DNA from: an uncultured Bacteroidales bacterium
GTDB taxonomy: Bacteria; Bacteroidota; Bacteroidia; Bacteroidales; F082
Assembly (NCBI GenBank): GCA_900318265.1
Contig: ONKA01000008.1
Location: 1-64,000 of the forward strand
Direction of reading: 5' to 3'
Length of the DNA: 64,000 bases
The notes under the pieces are model-generated. The model worked only from the letters and a program-made list of their open reading frames with translations. It was not told the origin of the DNA and did no database searches. Every line of letters begins with the position of its first letter. Within the stretch, counting starts at the first letter, position 1. Both the position numbers and the translations under genes were made by a program. This document shows, piece by piece, positions 42,522-50,493 of the stretch.

Positions 42522-42529
42522 CAAAAGTA
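42522..42529 (-). promoter_or_regulatory. -7 box of the endonuclease/phosphatase gene
   Basis: TACTTTTG on the minus strand, 20 bases before the ATG at 42501. Confidence 0.65.
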
Positions 42530-42539
42530 GAAAAAATCC

Positions 42540-43118
42540 TTATTCCTCATTATTTTTCCCCAACTTATTATACCAACTCCCAAACACAAACATCTCCTCG
42601 ACGAAAACAAACCCCAAACTCTGATAATAATGTTGCAAACGCGGTTTGTCTTTGTCAACAAGCAGTGTAACCTTTTGAAAACCGTTGCGCAAGGCATAAT
42701 CCATGCGGTCTCGCATCAGCATTTTGCCAATGCCAAAGCCTCTATAGTCTGACAGAACGGTCATGCTATCCAAATAGAATTCACCTGGACCGGTTTCCAT
42801 CGCGTTGCGGCTCAAGTCCATGCCTGAAGTTTGTTGGACGATGCCGAAGGTCTTGGCGCGCAATGCAGCATAACGAGCTCCGTCGTATGCCACCAAGGCG
42901 CCCACCCTATTTCCATCAATCTCAGCGATGCGTGTGTTGAGGTAACTATATAAGGTGTCATCCATGCGGCAAATATCCATCAAGTGTTCATAGATGGCAC
43001 GCTGCTCATCAGGAAGCTTTGCATCGATGTCAAGCATATCGATGCCCGCCAACACAACACGCGCAATGAAAGGCGCGTCATCCAATTTGGCATCACGAAT
43101 GTTTATCTTTCTTTCCAT
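42540..43118 (-). CDS. GNAT-family acetyltransferase
   Basis: The 192-residue protein starts at MERKINIRDAKLDDAPFI (ATG at 43118; a longer N-terminus is not supported). The acetyl-CoA binding motif A is DYRGFGIGKMLM near residue 130, after LDSMTVLS; the C-terminal part YQSLGFVFVEEMFVFG is the usual GNAT motif B. The acceptor is unknown. A palindrome of the GTAGAGACG family separates it from the MFS gene. Confidence 0.87.
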   Translation of the reverse strand: MERKINIRDAKLDDAPFIARVVLAGIDMLDIDAKLPDEQRAIYEHLMDICRMDDTLYSYLNTRIAEIDGNRVGALVAYDGARYAALRAKTFGIVQQTSGMDLSRNAMETGPGEFYLDSMTVLSDYRGFGIGKMLMRDRMDYALRNGFQKVTLLVDKDKPRLQHYYQSLGFVFVEEMFVFGSWYNKLGKNNEE

Positions 43119-43127
43119 AAAAAATCG

Positions 43128-43172
43128 GAGACGCATTGACTCCGTCGAATACTGTGTATTTCAATGCGTCTC
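43128..43172. repeat. Inverted repeat, GTAGAGACG family
   Basis: GAGACGCATTGA (43128-43139) and TCAATGCGTCTC (43161-43172) are perfect 12-base arms around 21 bases. The right arm continues as TAC, giving CGTCTCTAC as in the palindromes at 29968 and 49089. Confidence 0.75.
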
Positions 43173-43180
43173 TACAACGG

Positions 43181-44374
43181 TTAACGTAATTTATTTCTCT
43201 GATAATGAGGTGTAACAACGATGACAAAAAAGACGAGCGACACTAGCACCGAGGCGGAAGCCACCAGATATGCTGCCGAGAATGAGAAATGCTCCGCCAA
43301 CATACCGCCCGAGAAGATGCCGATGCCAAGTCCCAGGTCCCAAGTCGTTAGATAGGTAGATGTTGCAGTGCCTCTTTGGGCATTGGTGCCGAGATTGATG
43401 AACAAGGCATTGAACGACGGGAAAGCCGCCCCGAAGCCCAAGCCACAACACAAGGCAATCAACAGGAAAGCCGCTGCAGTGTAGTCCGTGCCCAAGGCGT
43501 TACAATGATGGCACATGCCCAATCCGAACATGGCCAAAACGACGATGCCCAAACCCAAGGCGATGGTCTGCGTCACCTTGCCCTTATCAACCATCTTGCC
43601 GGCAAACAAGCGCGAGGCAATCAGGCCGACGGCATATACCGAGAAAAACAAACCGCTGCTAATCGTTAGGCCCATCTCCTTGGCATAGAGGGCGATGTAA
43701 TTGGAGATCTGTCCGTAGGCGAAAGCCAACAAGGTGAACGATATGCCCGCCAACAGGCCTTTCAACAAGATGAAACGGTCAAGGGAAATGGGAGGACGCT
43801 TGACGGGCGGCCTTACCTTTGTCTGAATCCTTGAGGCAAACAAAGCGGCCAACAGGCTGCAACCCATACATCCCATAAAGATAGCGTTGAAGCTGAAATG
43901 CTCGTAGACGAACAGTCCCGTCATCGGGCCGACCGCCATGGCGATGTTGTTGGCCACACCGTAATAGCCGATGCCCTCTCCCCTATGCTCCGACGGCACC
44001 ACATCTATGACCAAGGTGTTACCGCCCACCGAGGTTAGCCCAAACGCCAAGCCGTGAACAATGCGGATTATTATTAATATGGTGATGGTAGCCGCAAAAA
44101 GATAGCCGACAAACACAGCCGTAAAGATGGACAATGCCAACAAATACAATGGCTTGCGCTTGAAGGTATCCATCATATAGCCCGAGAAAGGACGGACCAC
44201 CAAAGTAGCTAACGTGTAACAAGAGATGACCGTGCCAATAATCGCATTGCCTGCCTGGTATTTCTCCATGATAAAGAAAGGCAAGACGGGGAGCAGCAGA
44301 TAGAACGAGAAGAAAAACAGGAAATTAGCTGCACAAAGGCAGAGGTAATTCTTATTAAACAGTTTTTCTTCCAT
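43181..44374 (-). CDS. Major facilitator superfamily transporter
   Basis: The 397-residue protein has twelve membrane segments and MFS loop motifs: SGYMMDTFKRKPLY in loop 2-3 (motif A-like, G-x3-D-x2-R/K) and FAGKMVDKGKVTQ in loop 8-9. It resembles AraJ-type drug or sugar efflux proteins. The substrate is open. Its promoter is enclosed by an inverted repeat. Confidence 0.9.
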   Translation of the reverse strand: MEEKLFNKNYLCLCAANFLFFFSFYLLLPVLPFFIMEKYQAGNAIIGTVISCYTLATLVVRPFSGYMMDTFKRKPLYLLALSIFTAVFVGYLFAATITILIIIRIVHGLAFGLTSVGGNTLVIDVVPSEHRGEGIGYYGVANNIAMAVGPMTGLFVYEHFSFNAIFMGCMGCSLLAALFASRIQTKVRPPVKRPPISLDRFILLKGLLAGISFTLLAFAYGQISNYIALYAKEMGLTISSGLFFSVYAVGLIASRLFAGKMVDKGKVTQTIALGLGIVVLAMFGLGMCHHCNALGTDYTAAAFLLIALCCGLGFGAAFPSFNALFINLGTNAQRGTATSTYLTTWDLGLGIGIFSGGMLAEHFSFSAAYLVASASVLVSLVFFVIVVTPHYQRNKLR

Positions 44375-44380
44375 GATTTC

Positions 44381-44429
44381 GGCTCGTTATCGGGCGGCAA
44401 AAATACGGAATTAAGCCAGACAACGAGCC
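44381..44429. promoter_or_regulatory. MFS promoter enclosed by a dyad
   Basis: TATTTTTG on the minus strand (44398-44405) lies inside the inverted repeat GGCTCGTT (44381-44388) / AACGAGCC (44422-44429). The near arm sits in the MFS leader, the far arm in the -33 region. Confidence 0.6.
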
Positions 44430-44457
44430 AAAACAACAAGGAAAAACAATCGACTGC

Positions 44458-45669
44458 CTAGAATGCGAAATACATGTCCCAACGAAGGCGGCTAGTAGCT
44501 GCGAATTGACTATTCGTTACAACACCTGTCCTATTAAAGATGTACCACGAATACGAGAGATCCATACCAAATATTCCGAAATACATACCTACACCTTCGG
44601 TCAAGCAATTCACACCACCTTTCAGACTAGGCACATGGTAATACCCCGTCCTGACAAAGAAGTGGTCTGCCAAATTATACTCCAATCCTATGCCCGTGTT
44701 GATTTCACACATTTCTTCGTAAAATGAACCGACGCGTTCATATTCTCCCATTTTATTAAGAGCATATCCAGGAGCATCATAGAAAGATTGGAACATGCCG
44801 CGAAGCACCGACACATTATTGTCGTATCCATACTTAATCTTATAGGTACCATCTTCATTATAGCAAGGATAACCATTCCCATTCAATTCGATGATGGGTG
44901 GCGTGGGAACCAGCAACTTATTGAACTCAACATTGAGAGTAAGCGTATTCTTGGGATGGAAATTAAATTTGAAGGCCGTGCCAAGTCTCAGGGTCGTCGG
45001 AATAAACCCTTTTTGATCTTCCGAGGTTACATAAGTCATTTTTGTACCGATATTGGTAATGGCGGCACCTGCAGACAAGTCAACCAGACTGCCTAACGGA
45101 CGTTGGTAGTAGGCTGAGACATCACATGCGACTGAATATGACTTGGCGCTGTATCCCAGTGATTCGACCGTCAAACCAGAATAGATAAAACGACCAGCCA
45201 AACCAGCCGATAAGTAATCGCCAAAACGACGGGAATAGGCCAAGTCAATGGCAAACTCCTGTGGATTGTAATATCCCATGATTTGGCCGAATGCATCAAT
45301 AAGCGTCACATCGTTACTCTGCTGATATCGTGCCGTTGCAGCAATAGCCGAGCGACCAATCTTCTGCGCAAAAGCATCAAACAATGCGTATTGGTCAGGA
45401 ACCACAAAGTTAATTGCATTGAATCCAGAAGCAATCATGGTATGGTCGTTTTTCATGAAAGCATACTTGGCTGGATTGTAGAACATACTGAAAGCATCAG
45501 GGCTAGTAGCCACACCACCAAAACCCAAGGCTGTCCCACGGGCATCAAAAGCATTTGTCAAAAAAGGCACAGTCGTCGTGATGACATTTGGGGAGTAAGT
45601 CTGTGCAACAGAAACAGGCAAAGTCCCTAAAAGAAGCAGGGCTACAATAAGAATTCTTCGTGTTTTCAT
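44458..45669 (-). CDS. PorV-like outer-membrane beta-barrel, paralogue of the window's PorV
   Basis: The 403-residue protein has a signal peptide ending SVAQ and the PorV/PorQ barrel pattern. It shares with the PorV at 49171-50412 the segments SPNVITT-VPF, DARG, YNPAKY, FIPTTLRLG, KLLVPTPPIIE, YNEDGTYKI-YGYDNNVSV and QSFYDAPGY. It lies 3.5 kb from the porV-porU cluster. PorV-type proteins are shuttle barrels of T9SS; this copy may serve a subset of cargo. A long upstream leader contains a structured RNA. Confidence 0.85.
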   Translation of the reverse strand: MKTRRILIVALLLLGTLPVSVAQTYSPNVITTTVPFLTNAFDARGTALGFGGVATSPDAFSMFYNPAKYAFMKNDHTMIASGFNAINFVVPDQYALFDAFAQKIGRSAIAATARYQQSNDVTLIDAFGQIMGYYNPQEFAIDLAYSRRFGDYLSAGLAGRFIYSGLTVESLGYSAKSYSVACDVSAYYQRPLGSLVDLSAGAAITNIGTKMTYVTSEDQKGFIPTTLRLGTAFKFNFHPKNTLTLNVEFNKLLVPTPPIIELNGNGYPCYNEDGTYKIKYGYDNNVSVLRGMFQSFYDAPGYALNKMGEYERVGSFYEEMCEINTGIGLEYNLADHFFVRTGYYHVPSLKGGVNCLTEGVGMYFGIFGMDLSYSWYIFNRTGVVTNSQFAATSRLRWDMYFAF

Positions 45670-45730
45670 AATAAACTGTATTTGAGGATTGTTGATAATT
45701 ACTATTTCATGCTACTTCCATACACAAAAG

Positions 45731-45918
45731 AAGCGTGGAACTGAAGGCCACGAAGACTGGAGGTTGTAGGATACCTAAAGCAACTTGTGGAACAGCAGCC
45801 CACGCATAATGCGCGAAAGCCGCTATGCAAGTTCGTTGCTTTTTTGAAAACTCCTACATTTCCAATCTTAACGAGCATAACGCTTCAATAATGATGTCGA
45901 CTCGGCGAACCAAATCTT
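45731..45918 (-). ncRNA. Candidate structured ncRNA, rod-like, 6S-like in layout
   Basis: A minus-strand -7 box lies at 45922-45929. Downstream, three nested helices pair: 45753-45760 with 45862-45869 (8 pairs, one G-U), 45766-45771 with 45852-45857 (6 pairs) and 45777-45784 with 45835-45842 (8 pairs), with internal loops of 4-9 bases, and two small hairpins inside (45788-45834). A further hairpin (45734-45738/45748-45752) is followed by TTCTTTT on the minus strand, as a terminator would be. Total length is about 190. The shape and size recall 6S RNA of Bacteroidales, but I cannot confirm the family; it could also be a leader of the PorV paralogue. Confidence 0.5.
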
Positions 45919-45921
45919 TCG

Positions 45922-45929
45922 CAAAGATA
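45922..45929 (-). promoter_or_regulatory. -7 box of the candidate ncRNA / PorV paralogue leader
   Basis: TATCTTTG on the minus strand, about 250 bases before the PorV-paralogue ATG. No other TAnnTTTG box is seen closer to that gene. Confidence 0.6.
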
Positions 45930-46033
45930 AACAATAACATTAAATGCAAACCATATAATTGGTTTTTTCACCAAAAAAGACAACAAATAACAGTTATTTC
46001 GGAAATTTTGTCATAAATATTTACACAAAACTA

Positions 46034-46075
46034 CCTAAAATCGGAAATTTTGTCAGTGAATTTACCGATTTTAGG
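46034..46075. repeat. Inverted repeat upstream of hsp20
   Basis: CCTAAAATCGG (46034-46044) and CCGATTTTAGG (46065-46075) are exact 11-base arms with a 20-base loop. The adjacent CGGAAATTTTGTCA is repeated 42 bases earlier. Possible heat-shock control element; no known operator is recognised. Confidence 0.6.
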
Positions 46076-46225
46076 CCTCTTTTGGCCTTGGCAAAGAATT
46101 TGACTAGATGGAGTCGTCCAAGCAAAGTCCCGTAGGGACGGCAGGACATTAAGCAGGCGATGTGAGTCCCTGCTGAGTGAAACGAACACAAATAACAAAC
46201 AACTAAAAAATAGGAGATCAAAACC

Positions 46226-46651
46226 ATGTTAGTAACCAGAAGAAACCAAGACTTCATGCCTACTCTGTTCAACGAACTGATGAACTGGAACGACACGACT
46301 TATTCAACGCCCCGCATGAACATCATGGAGACGAAAGACAACTACAAACTCGAACTCTGCATCCCTGGTCTCACCAAGGAAGATGTCAAGTTGAACATCG
46401 ACGCTGAGGGCAACCTCGTCGTTGAGATGGTCAAGGAGAACAAGAGCGAAAAGAAAGAGAATAATGAAGAGATGCGCTACCTGCGTCACGAGTTCTCGGT
46501 CGAGCACTTCCGCCAGACGGTGATGCTGCCTGAGGACATCCACAAGGAGCAGATCAGCGCCAAGGTCGAAAACGGTATCCTCGACATCGTCATCCCGAAG
46601 GTGACTGTTGAAGAGAAGAAGCAGGCCATGCAGACCATCGAAGTCTGCTAA
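46226..46651 (+). CDS. Small heat shock protein, Hsp20/alpha-crystallin family
   Basis: The 141-residue protein has the alpha-crystallin domain: MNIMETKDNYKLELCIPGL with KEDVKLNI, a central EFSVEHFRQTVMLPEDI, and KVENGILDIVIPK with the G-I-L motif near 115. It should hold unfolding proteins as an ATP-independent chaperone. It has its own long leader and a strong terminator. Confidence 0.95.
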   Translation: MLVTRRNQDFMPTLFNELMNWNDTTYSTPRMNIMETKDNYKLELCIPGLTKEDVKLNIDAEGNLVVEMVKENKSEKKENNEEMRYLRHEFSVEHFRQTVMLPEDIHKEQISAKVENGILDIVIPKVTVEEKKQAMQTIEVC

Positions 46652-46714
46652 TACATTGAAGGCACAGATACACTCTGCTAAAGCCTCGGTATGACAGGCC
46701 TTCAATACCACCCA

Positions 46715-46748
46715 ACAACGGGACGGAGCCATCCGCCCCGTTTTTTTT
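46715..46748 (+). terminator. Rho-independent terminator after hsp20
   Basis: AACGGG (46717-46722) with CCCGTT (46737-46742) and an inner CGGA/TCCG stem, followed by TTTTTT. Confidence 0.85.
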
Positions 46749-46784
46749 GTTGCCACAAACGCAATTCCCGACACTTTTATTCCT

Positions 46785-46792
46785 TACCTTTG
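46785..46792 (+). promoter_or_regulatory. -7 box of the porin gene
   Basis: TACCTTTG, 18 bases before the ATG at 46811; it excludes the longer reading from 46691 through the terminator. Confidence 0.65.
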
Positions 46793-46810
46793 CAGCAAAT
46801 TTATTTGCGT

Positions 46811-47848
46811 ATGAGAAAAGCGTTACTCCTCACCTTCTTGTCCATCTTCGCCTTCCTTCAGGCCTTTTCACAAGACGGCAAACCTTTTGTCACTTTAGAC
46901 AACCTGCACCTGAACACGCGTGCCGACTTCACCCTCGACTACCATCCTGGGTATGATACGGTTGCGCCCAGCACCGACCACGGCTTTGCGGGCAAATATC
47001 TTGTCGTGGCCTTGGACGGCACCCTTGGCAGCAAGTTCAGCTACCACTTGCGTCAGCGCATCAACGCACCCAACATCGGCTTCGCCAACACCTTCTTCCA
47101 AGGCACCGACTGGGCCTATCTCAATTGGAACTTCACCGACAACTTCTTCCTTTCTGCAGGTAAGCAAGTCGTGGCCATTGGCGGTTGGGAATACGATTCC
47201 AACCCCATCGATATTTATTATGGCACCGAGTTCTGGAACACCGTATGCTGCTACGAGGTGGGCGCATCTTTGAATTACAAGGACAACTCTGGCAAGAATC
47301 ATTTCCTCGTCCAGATGTGCAACTCGCCTTTCATCAACCAGGCCATGCAGAGCATCTACGCTTACAACGCAATGTGGTATGGCGACTTCGGCATCTTCAA
47401 GACGGCTTACTCCGTCAATATGATCGAATACCAACCCGGCAAGTTCATCAACTACATCGCATTGGGCAACAAGCTGCAGTTTAAGGGCGTGGAGATGTAC
47501 CTCGACGTCATCAACCGCGCCTCCTTCGAGCAGGAGCATTTCTTCGGTCAAGACCTTACCGCCATCTATGGCGTCGGCGTTGACATCGGCAAGAAATGGA
47601 TCGTTTTCGCCAAGGCTGGCTATGACTTCAACAAAGCCCAACTACCTAACACTGAAGCCTATGACCAATATGTCATCCCTGGCAAGAAGGTGGATTTCGA
47701 GAGCCTCGGCTTCGAATATTATCCCATGGGCGACCGTAGCTTACGTCTTCACCTGTGTGGCTCACACACGAGTGTAGACGGCGTAAGCAAGTACCAAGCC
47801 AACCTCGGCCTCACCTGGAAAGTCGACTTGCTTAACCTGAAAAAATAA
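46811..47848 (+). CDS. Outer-membrane porin, OprP/OprO-like
   Basis: The 345-residue protein has a signal peptide ending AFSQ and beta-barrel strands throughout, with the pattern of phosphate-selective porins: FVTLDNLHLNTRADFT, a central DWAYLNWNFTDNFFLSAGKQ, and a closing NLGLTWKVDLL. No plug or TonB box. The Gate-domain membrane protein follows 6 bases later, so the two could form an uptake pair. Confidence 0.82.
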   Translation: MRKALLLTFLSIFAFLQAFSQDGKPFVTLDNLHLNTRADFTLDYHPGYDTVAPSTDHGFAGKYLVVALDGTLGSKFSYHLRQRINAPNIGFANTFFQGTDWAYLNWNFTDNFFLSAGKQVVAIGGWEYDSNPIDIYYGTEFWNTVCCYEVGASLNYKDNSGKNHFLVQMCNSPFINQAMQSIYAYNAMWYGDFGIFKTAYSVNMIEYQPGKFINYIALGNKLQFKGVEMYLDVINRASFEQEHFFGQDLTAIYGVGVDIGKKWIVFAKAGYDFNKAQLPNTEAYDQYVIPGKKVDFESLGFEYYPMGDRSLRLHLCGSHTSVDGVSKYQANLGLTWKVDLLNLKK

Positions 47849-47854
47849 ACCGTT

Positions 47855-49090
47855 ATGGCAAAGACAAAATACAACACCATCAAACGAACCACTACGTTCT
47901 ATCACGATCGGGTGGAAAGATTCTTCAAAAAGTTCGAGAGAAAGAACCCAATGAAGTTCACAACCAAACGAAGCGTTGAAGCCATCATCTTTCTAGTCAT
48001 CTTCTTCGCCTTCTTTGGGTTGTTGGCTTATAAAATGAGCCTGCCCAAGATGCTGAACACCTTCATGCAGACAGCCTATCACCTGCTGCTCGAGACCGTG
48101 TTCTACATCATGGCCATCTGCGTGCTCATGGGTGCCATCAGCAAGCTGCTCACCGAGTTTGGCGTGGTGCGTTTGTTAGAGAACCTGCTGCGTCCTTTGA
48201 TGAAGCCTCTTTACAACCTGCCTGGTGTAGCTGCCTTGGGTGCTGTGATGACCTTCCTCAGCGACAACCCAGCCATCATCACCCTGGCACACGACAAGAA
48301 CTTCAACCGCTATTTCAAGAAGTACCAGCTTGTCTCGCTGACCAATTTCGGTACTGCCTTCGGTATGGGTCTGGTGGTGGTGGCTTTCATGACCGGTCTG
48401 GGCTTCGGTAAAGGTGCTTTGGTTGGCGTGGCGGGTGCCGTCATCGGCAGCATCGTATCAACAAGATTGATGCAACGATCCTCGCTGAAATCTTACCCTG
48501 AGTTGGACGCCCCCGTTGACGCAGAATTTGGTGGCGACGAGCAGCAAATCACCTTCAAAAGCGAAGGCGGCATTTTCATGCGTTTCCTCAACTCATTGCT
48601 CGACGGTGGTAAGGACGGTGTGAGTATCGGCTTTGCCATCATCCCAGGTGTGCTCTGCATCTCCACCATTGTGATGATGCTTACCTTTGGTGCGGCAGGC
48701 GACAACGGCGAATATCTCGGTGTGGCTTACGAAGGTGTGCCCGTCATCAGTTGGGCTGCCAACAAGATCAACTTCATCTTCGAATGGCTCTTTGGCTTCA
48801 AGGACGGTGCTTTGATTTCCTTCCCCATGACCGCTCTTGGTGCCGTAGGTGCCGCCATAGGTCTTGTGCCACGTTTCATCACCCAAGGCATCATCGACAA
48901 CAACGCCATCGCTGTGTTCACTGCCATCGGAATGTGCTGGAGTGGTTTCCTCAGCACACACGCAGCCATGCTCGACAGTCTCGGTTACCGCAAGCTCATC
49001 GGCAAGGCCATCGGTGCTCATACTGTCGGAGGTCTATGCGCAGGCATTGCTGCGCACTGGCTGTATGTTCTGCTGGCGTTGATATTCTAG
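47855..49090 (+). CDS. Gate-domain (nucleoside recognition/SpmA-B-like) membrane protein
   Basis: The 411-residue protein has a short basic N-terminus and about ten membrane segments. Two Gate-type repeats are seen: MGAISKLLTEFGVVRLLENLLRP with a SDNPAIITLA motif, and a second half with SIGFAIIPGVLCIST and FLSTHAAMLDSLGYR. Related proteins act in spore maturation or nucleoside/metabolite transport; in a non-sporulating host transport is more likely. The stop overlaps a palindrome. Confidence 0.82.
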   Translation: MAKTKYNTIKRTTTFYHDRVERFFKKFERKNPMKFTTKRSVEAIIFLVIFFAFFGLLAYKMSLPKMLNTFMQTAYHLLLETVFYIMAICVLMGAISKLLTEFGVVRLLENLLRPLMKPLYNLPGVAALGAVMTFLSDNPAIITLAHDKNFNRYFKKYQLVSLTNFGTAFGMGLVVVAFMTGLGFGKGALVGVAGAVIGSIVSTRLMQRSSLKSYPELDAPVDAEFGGDEQQITFKSEGGIFMRFLNSLLDGGKDGVSIGFAIIPGVLCISTIVMMLTFGAAGDNGEYLGVAYEGVPVISWAANKINFIFEWLFGFKDGALISFPMTALGAVGAAIGLVPRFITQGIIDNNAIAVFTAIGMCWSGFLSTHAAMLDSLGYRKLIGKAIGAHTVGGLCAGIAAHWLYVLLALIF

Positions 49091-49110
49091 ACGTTGCACG
49101 CAACGTCTCT
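49089..49110. repeat. Palindrome, GTAGAGACG family, at a stop codon
   Basis: AGACGTTGC-AC-GCAACGTCT (49089-49108) followed by CTAC. The stop codon of the Gate-domain gene (49088-49090) is partly inside it. Confidence 0.7.
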
Positions 49111-49120
49111 ACAAGACACA

Positions 49121-49150
49121 AAAAAAAGAGGCTCGCGAGCCTCTTTTTTT
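49121..49150. terminator. Perfect 30-base bidirectional terminator
   Basis: AAAAAAAGAGGCTCG and CGAGCCTCTTTTTTT are exactly symmetric; a GC-rich stem with A/T tracts on each side, between convergent genes. Confidence 0.9.
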
Positions 49151-49170
49151 GTTTTTAGAATAGAAGATTA

Positions 49171-50412
49171 TTAGCTCTTCTTCCCACCCATGCTGTAGGT
49201 CAGGTTGAAGCGCAGGGTATTTTCCAGCGGGTTGCTGCCTGCCACCGTGTTGACGGGGATCAGATAGGAAACGTCAAGACCAAACACATTGTACTTCAGA
49301 GCGGCGCCCAAGGTGACGAACTTACGGTTACCCTTCAGTGCGGTCTCATTGAAGTAACCAGCGCGAACGGCAAAGGTGTTGTTGTACCAATACTCGATGC
49401 CACCGCCGATGTTGATCTCGCAAAGCTCTTCATAGAACTTGCCATAGTTGACCAGCTCGTGCTTCGAGTTGTAGCCATAACCAGGGGCATCATAGAAAGA
49501 CTGGATCATACCTTGAACGACGGAAACGTTGTTGTCGTAGCCGTACAGGATCTTATAAGTTCCATCGTCATTATACATCGGGTTGCCCTGATCGTCACGT
49601 TCAATGACGGGCGGCGTGGGCACCATCAACTTGGAGAAATCCACGTTGAAGGCCAAAGAGTTGTATTCATCGAGGTCAAGTTTCAGACCAGCGCCCAAAC
49701 GCAGTGTGGTCGGGATGAAGTCGCGACGTTCAGATTGACCATTGTAACTGATCTTACTACCAATGTTGGTGATGGCGGCACCCCAGGCAAAGTCGGCATC
49801 CATACTGCTGAACCATTCGACAGGACGTTTGTAATACACAGCCACGTCGGCAGCCACAGAGATACCCGGACGGCCATAGTCGGACTGGTTCTGGGTCAGG
49901 TCGGAATAGATGAAACGACCTGCGACAGCACCAGAGAGATAGTCACCGAGCATACGTGAATAGGTGGCATCAATAGCCCATTCGTTGGGGCTGTATTTAC
50001 CTTGTGATATGTTGTTATGGTCACGGAATTCGATTTCACCGCAGCTAAAATAGCGCAAGGTTCCCGCCACCGACGAACGTTCGTTGATCTTGTATGCCAG
50101 AGCCAAATAGGCAAGATTCATGTCGGGCACCAAATTACGCAGCCAAGGGCTATAGCCCAAACCGCCGGCGAACTTGTCCTCAAGATAAACATACTTGGCG
50201 GGATTGTAATGCATGGAATAGACATCAGGTGTTGTTGCCACACCACAATCACCCATAGAGCCTCCGCGGGCATCAGGTGAAATGGAAACAAAAGGAACAG
50301 CAGTAGTGATCACATTGGGTGACACGCTGTAATCCTGGCCAATGATGTTCTGTCCATACGAGGAAGCCGCAACCATCAAAAGGGCGGCAACAAGGAGTTT
50401 CTTTACTTTCAT
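49171..50412 (-). CDS. porV: T9SS outer-membrane shuttle protein PorV
   Basis: PorV (LptO) is the barrel that carries T9SS cargo to the PorU sortase. The 413-residue protein starts at ATG 50412 with a signal peptide ending SSYGQ, has SPNVITTAVPFVSISPDARG, YNPAKY and FIPTTLRLG, and ends in LRFNLTYSMGGKKS. It lies just downstream of the two PorU-type genes on the same strand but has its own promoter. See the paralogue at 44458-45669. Confidence 0.9.
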   Translation of the reverse strand: MKVKKLLVAALLMVAASSYGQNIIGQDYSVSPNVITTAVPFVSISPDARGGSMGDCGVATTPDVYSMHYNPAKYVYLEDKFAGGLGYSPWLRNLVPDMNLAYLALAYKINERSSVAGTLRYFSCGEIEFRDHNNISQGKYSPNEWAIDATYSRMLGDYLSGAVAGRFIYSDLTQNQSDYGRPGISVAADVAVYYKRPVEWFSSMDADFAWGAAITNIGSKISYNGQSERRDFIPTTLRLGAGLKLDLDEYNSLAFNVDFSKLMVPTPPVIERDDQGNPMYNDDGTYKILYGYDNNVSVVQGMIQSFYDAPGYGYNSKHELVNYGKFYEELCEINIGGGIEYWYNNTFAVRAGYFNETALKGNRKFVTLGAALKYNVFGLDVSYLIPVNTVAGSNPLENTLRFNLTYSMGGKKS

Positions 50413-50436
50413 ATCCGGTTTTAGTATTTGAAATTG

Positions 50437-50444
50437 CAAAAATA
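50437..50444 (-). promoter_or_regulatory. -7 box of porV
   Basis: TATTTTTG on the minus strand, 24 bases before the porV ATG and downstream of the PorU-like stop. Confidence 0.65.
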
Positions 50445-50493
50445 ACGTTTATTCAATTGTCATATTGTATGGATGTCAAAATAATTTTTCGCC

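Larger units (their letters stand above)
45670..46225. other. 556-base intergenic region between PorV paralogue and hsp20
   Basis: The minus-strand half holds the candidate ncRNA and its promoter. The plus-strand half (45930-46225) holds a direct repeat CGGAAATTTTGTCA (46000-46013 and 46042-46055), an 11-base-arm inverted repeat (46034-46044/46065-46075), and a GC-rich leader before hsp20 with small palindromes (CCCGTAGGGACGG and a GCAGG/CCTGC pair at 46141-46173). I see no exact TAnnTTTG box for hsp20 on the plus strand. Confidence 0.6.

Noticed and set aside
46895-47641. 248-codon open frame antisense to the porin gene
   Set aside because: Sense strand has signal peptide, promoter and barrel pattern; antisense has none.
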